From: an uncultured Eubacteriales bacterium
Lineage (GTDB): Bacteria; Bacillota; Clostridia; Christensenellales; UMGS416
Assembly (NCBI GenBank): GCA_900542005.1
Contig: UQLW01000019.1
Coordinates: forward strand, 1-62,261
Length of the DNA: 62,261 nt
Direction of reading: 5' to 3'
The position numbers and the translations under genes are program-made. This document shows, piece by piece, positions 1-8,965 of the stretch. Below the pieces are notes generated by a model that worked only from the letters and a program-made list of their open reading frames with translations, was not told the origin of the DNA and made no database searches. The first letter of the stretch is position 1. Every line of letters starts with the position of its first letter.

Positions 1-836
1 TGGAACAGGCCGGGCGGCGCTTGCCCCAGACGGGCCAGGAAGGATTCTTCCATTCGGTCGCCCCGGACCTCCATGTGCAGGTTGGTTGCGCCATGGCGGC
101 CGTAGCGGGCATCCAGCTCAAGGGCCATGTCCAGAATCGCCGCAGCCCGGTCCGGATGACAGTTGAAGGTGCGGTCCACCAGCTTGATCTGGCTGACGCC
201 GGCGGCAAATAGGGCTTCCAGCTCCTGGCGCACCTTGGGTAGCGGCATAAAGCGGACCGGCTGGCCGCCGCCGGAGAGGCAAAAGGCGCAGCGGCCCGGG
301 CAGCCCCGGCTGGTTTCATAGTATACCGGGCGGCCCTTAAGCGAAGCGAGCTCGCCTTCATAGGCGAAGGGGAGATCGTTGAGGTCGATCACCGGCCCGT
401 GGATGAAGGGGGTATCCCGGCACAGGGTACCCGGAGCCCCCAAGGGATGACCGGTCTGCTCCCAGCGCCGGAGCCATTCGCGGTAAATGAGCTCGCCCTC
501 GCCGGGCATGATGAAATCGATTTCCGGATGCGCGGCAAGGAAGGACTCGTCCTCAAAGGAAAATTCCGGCCCGCCCAGGAACAGCACAAGGCCGGGCTGG
601 AGCCGGCGCAGCGCGCCGGCCAGCTCCAGCATCCGGCTACGGTTCCAGATATAGCCGGAAAAGCCCACGGCATCGGGCTGGCAGGCCAGGATGGCGTGGA
701 TGAGCCGCAGCGGGGGATCCTGCATGGTGCCCTCCACCACCTGGGTATATGCGGGAGCCATGGCCCGCAGCAGCCGGACGGCGGGGTTGGTATGGACATA
801 GCGGGAATTGACCGCCGTCAAAACCACGCGCTTCAC
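1..836 (-). CDS. B12-binding radical SAM protein, DUF4080 type (3' end outside window)
   Basis: The visible part is about 278 residues and runs off the left edge. It opens with a GTG at 836-834 and reads VKRVVLTAVNSRYVHTNP, the usual opening of DUF4080-type B12-binding radical SAM proteins. A Rossmann-like cobalamin-binding half follows (about residues 1-130, with VGFSGYIWN and FLGGPEFSFE). The radical SAM cysteine motif CPGRCAFC (CxxxCxxC) comes next, inside YYETSRGCPGRCAFCLSGG. Enzymes of this class cleave S-adenosylmethionine at a 4Fe-4S cluster; the substrate here is unknown. The GTG start overlaps the TGA stop of the upstream helicase gene as GTGA, so translation is probably coupled. The C-terminal DUF4080 region is not in the window, so the subfamily call rests on the N-terminal half. 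Confidence 0.85.
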   Translation of the reverse strand, partial: MKRVVLTAVNSRYVHTNPAVRLLRAMAPAYTQVVEGTMQDPPLRLIHAILACQPDAVGFSGYIWNRSRMLELAGALRRLQPGLVLFLGGPEFSFEDESFLAAHPEIDFIMPGEGELIYREWLRRWEQTGHPLGAPGTLCRDTPFIHGPVIDLNDLPFAYEGELASLKGRPVYYETSRGCPGRCAFCLSGGGQPVRFMPLPKVRQELEALFAAGVSQIKLVDRTFNCHPDRAAAILDMALELDARYGRHGATNLHMEVRGDRMEESFLARLGQAPPGLF

Positions 837-3094
837 GGCTCCGCCTCCGGCAGCAGCGCGCTGGGCTCGCCCAGGTAAAAGAGGGTGAGGTGGTGCAGCG
901 GGCGGGTGAGACACACAAAGAGCAGGCGGCCGTGCAGCACGTCGTCAGGCCAGTTCTCCCGGCTGACGTTGGCCAGAATGACCGCGTCGAACTCCAATCC
1001 CTTGGACAGGTGAGCCGGCAGCACCATGACGCCGCCGGTATATTCAGCGTCCTCATCCCGCAGCAGGCGGAGCCCCTCCCCCACCAGCGGCTTCAGGCGC
1101 TGATACAGCCGGCGGCAGTCTTCCGGCAGCTTTTCAATGACGGCGATGGTATGGCAGCCGGCCTGCCGGAGCCGGTGAATCTCACCGGCAATATGCTCCG
1201 GGAGCTTCCCCTGCAGGGGGATGACCCGCGGCGCGCTGCCATGGCGCAGCACGGGTTTGGCGGCCTGCTGCCCGGGATAAGGGTGCCTGAGCGCCACCTG
1301 CGAGGCGAAATGCATGATTTCCACCGTATTCCGGTAGCTGGTAATCAGCTCATAATAGTCGGCGTTGCCGGGGCCGAATACCTGCTCCGCCATGGCGGCC
1401 CAGTCGGTGACGCCGCGGTAGCTGTGGATCCCCTGGTTCAGGTCGCCGACAATGGTGAAGGATGCGTTATGGCAGAGCTCCATAAGCATATCGAACATAA
1501 AGGGGGAAAGATCCTGCGCTTCGTCAATGACCGTATGGTGGATATCCAACCGCTCGCGCAGCCCCAGGAGAGTCTTTTGCATCAAAAGCAGGGCGGGAAG
1601 GTCGCCGCTGTCGGTGTGGCGGCCGTCCAGCCGCTCCAGCGTTGTGCGGCATACCTGGGACCACAGCGTGGGGTCTACGCCGTCCGGCAGGCCAAAGGGG
1701 GCCGCAGGATCCAGAAAGCGGCGGTATTCCTCCATCAGCTTCAGGCTGGGCAGCGATTTGATCCACTCGCGGACAAAGCGCTTGCGCAGCTCCTCTACCT
1801 GCTGAAGCCGGGCGTCGCGGGCCGCGTAGATGCGGCCCATGCGCGCCTGCCGGTCGGCGCTGTCCTGGGGCATGGTGGCGCGCAGCAGGTTCGCGCGCTT
1901 TTCGGTTTCCGCCTGCAGCAGCTGGGATAATCGGCGGGCCGCAGCCTCTACCCGCTCCCTCATATGCTTGGCCAGCTCCTTTTCCCGGGCCTCGACAGGG
2001 AAGGGGGAGAGATCCTCGCAGAAGACCTTCTCCAGCTCCTGGCGGCTGTAGATACGGACCGAGGCAAATAAGACGTCACCGGGCGGCAGCATCTGACGGG
2101 CGCGGAAAGTAAGGTAGGCCAGTACGCACCGCTTGTAGTCCATGGAGCCCTTGAAGCGGGCTACCCGGCTGAGTACGGCCTTCTGCTCGCCGCTGACAGC
2201 GGGATCAATCAGGGCCAGCAGCGTATCGGCGTCCTGCAAGGGGGGGAGCTTGACCCGGCAGAGCCGGGCCGTGAGCCCGTGCAGCGTGTCCTGGATGACG
2301 TCCTCCACGCCAAGGTCAGGCAGCACGGCCGAGATATAGTTGAGAAACAACGGGTTCGGCGCAATGACCATCAGGTTGCGGGGCGCCATGGTGTCCTGAT
2401 AGGTATACAGCAGCCAGGTAATCCGGTGCAGGGCGACGGTTGTCTTTCCGGCGCCGGCCACGCCCTGAACGATAACCGGGCGCGTGCGGTCATGGCGGAG
2501 GATCACGTTCTGCTCGGCCTGGATGGTGGTGACGATATCCCGAAGCCTGGCGTCGGCATGATCGGAAAGGATGGAATTGAGATATTCATCCTGGGAGATG
2601 ATGTCGGCCTCGATCAGGCTGACAAGCTCGCCTTTTTCGCACCCGATAATCCGCTTCAGGTTGATTTCACCCTCGACAAGGCCGCCGGGCGTGCGGTAGC
2701 TGGCCGGCCCTACCTGGCCGGTATAATACAGATCGGCGATGGGGCTGCGCCAGTCCACCACATAGGGCCGGTCAGTCTGCGGATCCAGCAGCCCCCATTT
2801 CCCTATATAGTATACATTTCGCTGGCCGTCGCCGCCGGTAAAGTCGACACGGCTGAAGTAAGGCTTATCCTGGGCCAGGGAGAGGTACAGGCTGCGCTGG
2901 CGCATGTAGGCCAGCATATTCTCTGCGACCAGCAGCTCGACGCTGAAATCGCCGCCGGACTGGGCGGTTAGCTGGGTAACCTTATCGGCCTGGACAGCCA
3001 GCTGCGAACGGGCCTCGTCCCCCTCGCGCTGGGCGCGGCGGGCGGTCTGGCGTACGCGCTGGGCCTCTTGGGCAAAGTCTGGATGCTGCTGCAT
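833..3094 (-). CDS. helD: HelD-like UvrD/Rep-family helicase (RNA polymerase recycling factor type)
   Basis: 753 residues. The N-terminus is a charged, probably coiled-coil stretch (residues 5-45). It is followed by YYIGKWGLLD and VVDWRSPIADLYY, sequences typical of HelD proteins. Walker A is GVAGAGKTTVALHR (residues 211-224), Walker B is VIDEAQDLSPF, and GDLNQGIHSYRG matches a further superfamily 1 motif. HelD proteins bind stalled RNA polymerase and use ATP to release it from nucleic acid. The ATG at 3094 is preceded by GGGAGGTGG at good spacing. The stop overlaps the GTG start of the radical SAM gene. The length fits the family. Family assignment is strong; the RNA polymerase role is inferred from family knowledge. 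Confidence 0.92.
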   Translation of the reverse strand: MQQHPDFAQEAQRVRQTARRAQREGDEARSQLAVQADKVTQLTAQSGGDFSVELLVAENMLAYMRQRSLYLSLAQDKPYFSRVDFTGGDGQRNVYYIGKWGLLDPQTDRPYVVDWRSPIADLYYTGQVGPASYRTPGGLVEGEINLKRIIGCEKGELVSLIEADIISQDEYLNSILSDHADARLRDIVTTIQAEQNVILRHDRTRPVIVQGVAGAGKTTVALHRITWLLYTYQDTMAPRNLMVIAPNPLFLNYISAVLPDLGVEDVIQDTLHGLTARLCRVKLPPLQDADTLLALIDPAVSGEQKAVLSRVARFKGSMDYKRCVLAYLTFRARQMLPPGDVLFASVRIYSRQELEKVFCEDLSPFPVEAREKELAKHMRERVEAAARRLSQLLQAETEKRANLLRATMPQDSADRQARMGRIYAARDARLQQVEELRKRFVREWIKSLPSLKLMEEYRRFLDPAAPFGLPDGVDPTLWSQVCRTTLERLDGRHTDSGDLPALLLMQKTLLGLRERLDIHHTVIDEAQDLSPFMFDMLMELCHNASFTIVGDLNQGIHSYRGVTDWAAMAEQVFGPGNADYYELITSYRNTVEIMHFASQVALRHPYPGQQAAKPVLRHGSAPRVIPLQGKLPEHIAGEIHRLRQAGCHTIAVIEKLPEDCRRLYQRLKPLVGEGLRLLRDEDAEYTGGVMVLPAHLSKGLEFDAVILANVSRENWPDDVLHGRLLFVCLTRPLHHLTLFYLGEPSALLPEAEP

Positions 3095-3126
3095 GGTTCC
3101 ACCTCCCTATACTGCGTGAATTTATT

Positions 3127-3156
3127 ATTTTATCATGGTTCTAGGTACAGGGTCAA
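3127..3156 (-). promoter_or_regulatory. Probable promoter of the helD operon
   Basis: On the minus strand, TTGACC (3156-3151) is followed after 18 bp by TAAAAT (3132-3127). It lies 33 bp upstream of the helD start codon. One or two mismatches to the sigma-A consensus. Confidence 0.5.
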
Positions 3157-3228
3157 GTGAAAAGTGGAGTTGCCAGCCAGACCGCGACATGCTATGATAA
3201 CGCTATAACAGGCGGGAGGAAAACAGGC

Positions 3229-3993
3229 ATGAAGCTGGGCTTTTGTACAGACAGGAACGGGCTGGAGCTGGCCGCCAGGGCTGGATGCGACTATGTGGAG
3301 ATGAGCTTTACCGCGGTCACGCGGATGGAGGGGGCGGATTACGCCGGGCTGCTCCAGGCGGTAGAGGATTCGGGCCTGGCGGTGGAAGCCATGAACGGCT
3401 TTATCCCAGGCGATTTCTCCCTATGCTCCCCGGACGGCGGCAAGGGCGTCATGGATTTTGTCTTGAAGGGCATGGACCGCGCCCGGCGCCTGGGCGTGCA
3501 GGTGGTCGTCTTTGGCTCCGGCGCGGCCCGCCGCATCCCCGAGGGCATGGAGAAGGAAGCTGCGTGGGACCGTCTGACCGCCTTCCTCCGGGAGGCGGGC
3601 GAGGTTGCCCAAAAGGCGGGGATCCGCATCGCCGTGGAGCCGCTGTGCTATGCGGAATGCAATGCGGTAAACACGCTGCTGGAGGGATGGAGCCTGGCAA
3701 AGCGCTGCGACAGAGAACCCGTCAAAGCCCTGGCGGATCTTTACCATATGGGCCAAAATGGAGAGGATATGGAGGATCTGTGCAAGGTCGGCCCGGATCT
3801 CATTCATTGCCATATCGGGCGGCCGGGCAGCCGTAAATACCCGATGCCGGAGGATGGCTACGATTATACGGCCTTTTTCCGGGCGCTGGAAGCGATCCAA
3901 TATGCCGGCAGGCTCTCCATCGAGGCGGGCTGCCCCGGCTCGCCGGAGGACCTGATCCCTTCCATAGCCTATCTGCGGAGTCTGGCGCGCTAG
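3229..3993 (+). CDS. Sugar phosphate isomerase/epimerase family TIM-barrel protein
   Basis: 254 residues from the ATG at 3229 (MKLGFCTDRNG), which has GGGAGG ten bases upstream. An in-frame start at 3157 would add 24 residues without such a site, so it was not used. The fold signature is that of xylose-isomerase-like barrels: GCDYVEMSF near the N-terminus, IRIAVEPLCYAECNAVNT with the metal-binding Glu, ALADLYHMGQNGE with the Asp-x-x-His metal ligands, LIHCHIGRPGSRKYP, and a final LSIEAGCPG. These enzymes act on free or phosphorylated sugars or inositols with a divalent metal. The exact substrate cannot be read from sequence. It appears monocistronic, as the next gene has its own promoter. Confidence 0.85.
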   Translation: MKLGFCTDRNGLELAARAGCDYVEMSFTAVTRMEGADYAGLLQAVEDSGLAVEAMNGFIPGDFSLCSPDGGKGVMDFVLKGMDRARRLGVQVVVFGSGAARRIPEGMEKEAAWDRLTAFLREAGEVAQKAGIRIAVEPLCYAECNAVNTLLEGWSLAKRCDREPVKALADLYHMGQNGEDMEDLCKVGPDLIHCHIGRPGSRKYPMPEDGYDYTAFFRALEAIQYAGRLSIEAGCPGSPEDLIPSIAYLRSLAR

Positions 3994-4024
3994 GCCGCTG
4001 CAGCCGCGGCGTATATGCATAATC

Positions 4025-4052
4025 TTGATATTTTTCATATTGATGCTATAAT
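4025..4052 (+). promoter_or_regulatory. Promoter of the nucleotide-sugar dehydratase gene
   Basis: TTGATA (4025-4030), a 16-bp spacer and TATAAT (4047-4052), 44 bp upstream of the chosen ATG. A good match to a vegetative sigma promoter. Confidence 0.6.
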
Positions 4053-4096
4053 GAACGATAGTTTATTTGCAATGCTATAGTCTCCTGGAGGACTCG

Positions 4097-6019
4097 ATGA
4101 AACAAGATCAGATACGGCCGCCCGCGCAGCAGGAAGCTGGATGGGGCAATACTCCCCTGGGCATGACCCTAAAGGTGATGGGCAATATGCTCATCGACAT
4201 GATGCTGGTAGCGGCCTCCTTTTATCTGGCTGCATGGCTGAAGTGGGAATGGATGATCCCAAGTGAAATCCACATGTATCTGGATACGCATATCTGGGCG
4301 TTCATGGGCATCCATCTCATCGTATTTGTTTGTTTTGGCCTTTACCGGCGCATCTGGCTCTATGTTGGCGTCAACGACCTGCTGCAGCTGGCTGAAGCCA
4401 CCATGCTGGCAATGTTCCTGTCTTTTTTGTACAGCATGATGCAGCCGACGCGCCTTTTCCTTTCCATGACGGTGCTGGCGTGGCTTCTGTCCTTTTTGAT
4501 GATTTCCAGCGTCCGTCTGGCCCCAAGGCTGATCCGCTACCTGCGCAGCGGCCGGCTGCGTAAAAGCGCCAAGGGAAGGATCCGTACGCTGATTGTCGGC
4601 GCGGGCGACGCAGGCGCGGCGCTGGTGCTGGAGTTCTCCCGCTCGCTCAACGACCATATGGTTGTGGGCTTTGTGGACGACAATCCTGCCAAGCAGGGTA
4701 TGCGGCTGCATAATATCCCCGTATTGGGCGGAAGCGACGCCATTTCGGCCCTGGTGGAACAATACAGCATCCAGGAGATCGTCATTGCGATTCCCTCAGC
4801 CGCGCAGAACGAGCTCAACCGGATCCTGGACGAGTGCCGCAAGACCAACTGCAAGACCCGGATTATGCCCTATATCCATAAATTCCAGAAGCCCGACGGG
4901 CTGCTTCCCATGATCCGCGACGTCAACATCTCCGACCTGCTGGGCCGTGATGAGGTGGTGCTGGATACCGAGGCCATCTCGGGCTATTTGCACGATAAGG
5001 TGGTGCTGGTAACCGGCGGCGGCGGCTCCATCGGCTCGGAGCTGTGCCGTCAGATCGTCAATTTCCAGCCGAAGCTCCTGATTATTCTCGATATCTATGA
5101 GAATAATGCATACGACCTGCAGATGGAGCTCGGCATGGAATATGGCCTGAAGGAGGACAAGGTCAAGGTGCTCATTGGGTCGGTGCGCGACCGGGAGATG
5201 CTGCGGCGTCTGTTTGAGCGCTATCACCCGGAGGTGGTGCTGCACGCCGCGGCCCACAAGCATGTGCCTCTCATGGAAGGCAGCCCCCTGGAGGCCCTGA
5301 AGAACAATGTGTTCGGCACCTATCATGTAGCCAGCATGGCGGCAGCCTATAAGGTGCGGCGGTTTGTGCTGATCTCGACCGACAAAGCGGTGAACCCCAC
5401 CAACGTGATGGGCGCCTCCAAGCGGCTGGCTGAGATGGTGGTTCAAGGGATGCGCCATGGCAGCCAGACGGAGTTTGTGGCCGTACGCTTTGGAAATGTT
5501 TTAGGCAGCAACGGCAGCGTGCTGCCGCTCTTCAAGCGGCAGATTGAGCATGGCGGCCCCGTTACGGTGACACATCCGGATATCACCCGGTTTTTCATGA
5601 CGATTCCGGAGGCGGCGCGGCTGGTGCTGCAGGCCGGCGCCATGGCCAAGGGCGGGGAGATCTTCATCCTGGATATGGGGCAGCCGGTGCGCATTGCCGA
5701 TATGGCGCGGGATATGATCCGCCTCTCAGGCTTTGAGCCTGACCGCGATATCAAGATCAAATACGTCGGCCTGCGGCCGGGCGAAAAGCTCTATGAGGAG
5801 CTGATGCTGGCGGAGGAGGGGACATGCTCCACCTCGTCCAAGAAGATTTTTACCGCAAAGCCGCAGGATGTAACACGGGAGCAGCTGGAAGCAATCCTGG
5901 AAAAGCTGCGTCGGTGCATAGATGAAAATGGGGATGTGCGCGCCTGCCTGGAGGAGGTTGTCCCGACCTATCATCACGAATGTGAAAAGCAGACGGCATC
6001 CGCGCAGGCCCAGCAATAG
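4097..6019 (+). CDS. Membrane nucleotide-sugar 4,6-dehydratase (CapD/PglF/FlaA1 family)
   Basis: 640 residues from the ATG at 4097 (MKQDQIRPP), preceded by CTGGAGGACTCG; an upstream in-frame ATG at 4067 lacks a ribosome-binding site. The N-terminal 160 residues hold about four hydrophobic segments. A first Rossmann domain follows (IVGAGDAGAALVLEF), then the catalytic short-chain dehydrogenase domain with VTGGGGSIGSELCRQ, LHAAAHKHVPLMEGSP and the active-site block STDKAVNPTNVMGASKR. This architecture is typical of UDP-GlcNAc 4,6-dehydratases, which begin synthesis of bacillosamine- or QuiNAc-type sugars for surface polysaccharides or glycoproteins. No glycosyltransferases lie nearby, so the polymer it serves is unknown. 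An intrinsic terminator follows directly. Confidence 0.93.
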   Translation: MKQDQIRPPAQQEAGWGNTPLGMTLKVMGNMLIDMMLVAASFYLAAWLKWEWMIPSEIHMYLDTHIWAFMGIHLIVFVCFGLYRRIWLYVGVNDLLQLAEATMLAMFLSFLYSMMQPTRLFLSMTVLAWLLSFLMISSVRLAPRLIRYLRSGRLRKSAKGRIRTLIVGAGDAGAALVLEFSRSLNDHMVVGFVDDNPAKQGMRLHNIPVLGGSDAISALVEQYSIQEIVIAIPSAAQNELNRILDECRKTNCKTRIMPYIHKFQKPDGLLPMIRDVNISDLLGRDEVVLDTEAISGYLHDKVVLVTGGGGSIGSELCRQIVNFQPKLLIILDIYENNAYDLQMELGMEYGLKEDKVKVLIGSVRDREMLRRLFERYHPEVVLHAAAHKHVPLMEGSPLEALKNNVFGTYHVASMAAAYKVRRFVLISTDKAVNPTNVMGASKRLAEMVVQGMRHGSQTEFVAVRFGNVLGSNGSVLPLFKRQIEHGGPVTVTHPDITRFFMTIPEAARLVLQAGAMAKGGEIFILDMGQPVRIADMARDMIRLSGFEPDRDIKIKYVGLRPGEKLYEELMLAEEGTCSTSSKKIFTAKPQDVTREQLEAILEKLRRCIDENGDVRACLEEVVPTYHHECEKQTASAQAQQ

Positions 6020-6033
6020 GCCAGTTGGCTGGC

Positions 6034-6067
6034 AGCCGCTTCGGGGGGATACCGAAGCGGCTTTTTG
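6034..6067 (+). terminator. Intrinsic terminator after the dehydratase gene
   Basis: GCCGCTTCGG and CCGAAGCGGC form a 10-bp stem with a 7-base loop, followed by TTTTTG. Confidence 0.85.
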
Positions 6068-6107
6068 CCGCATAAGGACGCCTTAGGGGTAGAGAAGGAG
6101 AGGGAAC

Positions 6108-7040
6108 ATGAAAGAGACCCGATGCATGATTGCAGGTACCGATTGGTGGGATGACTGCGACGACGCAGCAGCGCTGCGGATCCTGGCCTGGGCGCACCGC
6201 AGGGGCGATATACGGCTGCTGGGCGTTGCCCTGAACGCCTGCTCGCCGCTTTCGGCCCCCTCGTTGGACGCCTTTTTGCAGGGCGAGGGGCTCCAGGGCA
6301 TCCCGATCGGATTGGACCGGCAGGCTTCGGATTTTGGCGGGCGGCTGACCTACCAAAAGCGGCTGGCCCAGCTGCCCGGGAGCCACCGGACCAACGCGGA
6401 GTGCGAGGAAGGCGTGGCCCTTTACCGGCGGCTGCTGGCCTCTGCGGCGGAGCCGGTGGATCTTGTGGAGATCGGATTCCCTCAAATATTGGCGGGCCTC
6501 TTGGCATCAGAGCCGGACGGCTATTCGGGGCTGAACGGATTACAGCTGGTGCGGGAAAAGGTGCATAAGCTGTGGATGATGGCGGGAAAATGGGATGAGG
6601 CGGGAGGACGGGAGAACAACTTTGCCCGTAACGCCCGCTCATGCCGTGCGGCGGAAATGGTGTGCCGGCGCTGGCCCACGGAGATCACCTTCCTCGGCTT
6701 CGAGGTGGGCTGTACGGTGGTGACCGGCGCCGGGCTGCCGGAGCAGGACCAGCTGGGCAGGGTCTTTCGGGACCACGGCTCGGCCCAGGGACGGTATTCC
6801 TGGGACCCGATGCTGGCCTATATGGCCTGCCAGCAGGATGAGGCCGCGGCCGGCTACCGCCGCGTAGCCGGCTGGGCCAGCGTGGACGGGGAAAGCGGCT
6901 GCAACAGCTTTGCACCCGACCCGGACGGATGCCATGGCTTTGTGGTCAAGCTGCGGCCCGATGACGAGTACGCCCACGCCATCGACAAAGTTCTGATGGA
7001 GGCGGCAAAAGCCGCCCTTGACAGAAGGGAAGATCGGTAG
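6108..7040 (+). CDS. Nucleoside hydrolase-like protein
   Basis: 310 residues. The N-terminus reads MIAGTDWWDDCDDAAAL, a variant of the Asp-rich calcium-binding motif of the inosine-uridine nucleoside hydrolase superfamily (usual form DTDPGxDD). LWMMAGKWDEAGG, NFARNARSC and FLGFEVGCTVVTG follow, matching the second half of the fold. These enzymes hydrolyse the N-glycosidic bond of ribonucleosides; some relatives act on other glycosides. The ATG at 6108 has AAGGAGAGGG upstream. It sits alone between a terminator and the his promoter. The first metal motif deviates from the classical nucleoside hydrolases, so the substrate may not be a nucleoside. Confidence 0.8.
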   Translation: MKETRCMIAGTDWWDDCDDAAALRILAWAHRRGDIRLLGVALNACSPLSAPSLDAFLQGEGLQGIPIGLDRQASDFGGRLTYQKRLAQLPGSHRTNAECEEGVALYRRLLASAAEPVDLVEIGFPQILAGLLASEPDGYSGLNGLQLVREKVHKLWMMAGKWDEAGGRENNFARNARSCRAAEMVCRRWPTEITFLGFEVGCTVVTGAGLPEQDQLGRVFRDHGSAQGRYSWDPMLAYMACQQDEAAAGYRRVAGWASVDGESGCNSFAPDPDGCHGFVVKLRPDDEYAHAIDKVLMEAAKAALDRREDR

Positions 7041-7044
7041 TATA

Positions 7045-7072
7045 TTGATTTACAACGATAAAGCGATAAAAC
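7045..7072 (+). promoter_or_regulatory. Possible promoter of the his operon
   Basis: TTGATT (7045-7050), a 16-bp spacer and TAAAAC (7067-7072), just downstream of the nucleoside hydrolase stop and 23 bp ahead of hisZ. A weak match; no T-box or attenuator is visible in this short leader. Confidence 0.4.
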
Positions 7073-7094
7073 AGTGAAGCGAAAGGGGCAGCTC

Positions 7095-8309
7095 ATGAAT
7101 CGGTTGTTATATACGCCTGCCGGCGTGCAGGATGATCTGCCGGACGCCTGCCGGGCCGTCCGGGCGCTGGAGGCGCGGGCGGAGCGCGTATTCGCCCAGT
7201 GGGGCTATGAGCCGGTTGCGCCGGCGGTGGTGGAGCATATGGAGGTATTCACCAACCAGGTCAGCGCCTTCCCCCAGGAAGCGATGTTCAAATTCTGCGA
7301 CCAGGAAGGACGGCTGCTGGTGCTCCGGCCCGATATCACCACGGCGGCGGCGCGCCTGGCGGCGACCCGGCTTAAGGATCAGGATATTTTGCGGCTGAGC
7401 TACCGGGGGCCGGCCTTTCACTTCTCAGGGGAGGATCATACGGCCGGCCTGCGGGAGTTTACGCAGATGGGCGTGGAGCTGATGGGCGTAGAAGGCCCCC
7501 AGGCCGACGCAGAGGTCATTGCCCTGGCGATTACCGCCCTGAAAGAGATCGGGATCGACTCCTTTCAGGTGGATGTGGGCCAGGTGAATTATTTCATTGG
7601 CCTGGCGGAGGATGCGGGCCTGTCAGGAGCGGCCATCGAGCAGCTGCGGCAGGCGGTGGAGCAGAAGAATTCGCTTTCCATTGAGATGCTGCTGAAGGAA
7701 GCCCAGGTGGAGGAGGCAACGCGGGAGCGGATCCTGCAGCTGCCCATGCTCTATGGCGGCAAGGAGGTGCTGGACACGGCGCGGGACTACTCCTCCAACC
7801 CCCGCTGCCGCCAGGCAGTCGAGAATATCGGGGAGGTATGGTCGATCCTGGAGGAGTATGGGCTGGCGGACTATCTTTCCATTGACCTTGGCATGGTGCA
7901 GAGCATCGGCTACTATACCGGCGTGATTTTCCGCGGTATCTGCGAGCAGATGGGCTATCCCATCCTCACCGGAGGCCGGTACGATAAGCTGGTCGGCGAG
8001 TTCGGACGTGATATGGCGGCTACGGGCTTTGCCATGGGTGTAAAGCCGCTGCTGACGGCCCTGGAGCGGCGGGGCTGCGTGGAGCCGGGCAGGCCGGTGG
8101 ACGCAGTGGTGGGCTATGCGCCCGAGGCGCGGCGGCAGGCGCTGGGCTGGATGGCGCAGCTCAGAGGGCAGGGGATGCGGGTGAGGCAAAGCTTTGACGG
8201 CCTTACCGCCCTCAAGGCGTATGCCCAGGCCCATGACCAGATCAAGGTCTATTGGGTGCAGCCCGATACGGTGTCCACCCTGCTGCCGGGAAAGGAGATT
8301 GCCCCATGA
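7095..8309 (+). CDS. hisZ: ATP phosphoribosyltransferase regulatory subunit HisZ
   Basis: 404 residues from the ATG at 7095 (MNRLLYTPAGVQDDLPD), preceded by AAAGGGG; a GTG at 7074 is less likely. HisZ is a class II tRNA-synthetase paralogue that lacks aminoacylation and forms a hetero-octamer with short HisG. HisRS-like features are visible: LRPDITTAAARLAATR, FTQMGVELMG, YYTGVIFRGIC and ILTGGRYDKLVGEFG. It is the first gene of the operon, and the downstream HisG is the short form that needs HisZ, which agrees with the assignment. Its stop overlaps the hisG start as ATGA. Confidence 0.95.
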   Translation: MNRLLYTPAGVQDDLPDACRAVRALEARAERVFAQWGYEPVAPAVVEHMEVFTNQVSAFPQEAMFKFCDQEGRLLVLRPDITTAAARLAATRLKDQDILRLSYRGPAFHFSGEDHTAGLREFTQMGVELMGVEGPQADAEVIALAITALKEIGIDSFQVDVGQVNYFIGLAEDAGLSGAAIEQLRQAVEQKNSLSIEMLLKEAQVEEATRERILQLPMLYGGKEVLDTARDYSSNPRCRQAVENIGEVWSILEEYGLADYLSIDLGMVQSIGYYTGVIFRGICEQMGYPILTGGRYDKLVGEFGRDMAATGFAMGVKPLLTALERRGCVEPGRPVDAVVGYAPEARRQALGWMAQLRGQGMRVRQSFDGLTALKAYAQAHDQIKVYWVQPDTVSTLLPGKEIAP

Positions 8310-8965
8310 GTATACAGCCGATCACCATCGCGCTGGCCAAGGGACGGCTGGCGGAGCTGGCGGTGGAGCTTTTGGAGGCCTGCGGGCTGGATTGCCAGCA
8401 GGTCAGGCATCCTGAGCGTAAGCTTGTATTATATGACGAAGCCGGCGAATACCGCTTTGTGCTGGTTAAGCCGTCGGACGTGCCGATCTATGTGGAGCGG
8501 GGCGTGGCCGATATCGGCGTGGTAGGGAAGGATACGCTGATGGAGAAAAACCCCAGCCTCTATGAAATGCTGGATCTGGGCTATGGGAAATGCCGGTTGT
8601 GCGTGGCCGGCTATCCGGGCAAGCAGGAAAAGCGCCTGACCGATTATAACCTGCGGGTGGCCACGAAATATCCCCATATCGCCCGCAGCTATTATGGGGC
8701 CAAGGGACAGAATATCGACATTATCGAGCTGTCCGGCTCGGTGGAGCTGGGGCCGCTGATCGGCTTAAGCGACGTGATCCTGGATATTGTGGAGAGCGGC
8801 GGCACCCTGCGGGCCAATGGGCTCGTGGTGCTGGAGGAGATCTGTGAGGTTTCGGCCCGCCTGGTGGTCAACCGGGTCAGCTTGAAAACCAAGGGCGACC
8901 GGATACGCCCGCTGATGGAAAAAATGCGGCGGCAGCTAAACGAAAGAAAGGGCGAAAAGGCATGA
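8306..8965 (+). CDS. hisG: ATP phosphoribosyltransferase catalytic subunit HisG, short form
   Basis: 219 residues from the ATG at 8306, with AAGGAG upstream and a 4-bp ATGA overlap with hisZ. It catalyses the first step of histidine synthesis: ATP plus PRPP gives phosphoribosyl-ATP. Recognisable parts are ITIALAKGRLAEL at the N-terminus, YVERGVADIGVVGKDTL, RVATKYPHIARSYY, and the PRPP-binding loop DIVESGGTLRANGL. The regulatory C-terminal domain of long HisG is missing, as expected when HisZ is present. The stop overlaps hisD as ATGA. Confidence 0.97.
   Translation: MSIQPITIALAKGRLAELAVELLEACGLDCQQVRHPERKLVLYDEAGEYRFVLVKPSDVPIYVERGVADIGVVGKDTLMEKNPSLYEMLDLGYGKCRLCVAGYPGKQEKRLTDYNLRVATKYPHIARSYYGAKGQNIDIIELSGSVELGPLIGLSDVILDIVESGGTLRANGLVVLEEICEVSARLVVNRVSLKTKGDRIRPLMEKMRRQLNERKGEKA

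Noticed and set aside
7045..7095. Histidine T-box or leader-peptide attenuator ahead of the his operon
   Set aside because: Only about 50 bases separate the previous stop from hisZ; no T-box motif or His-rich leader is present.
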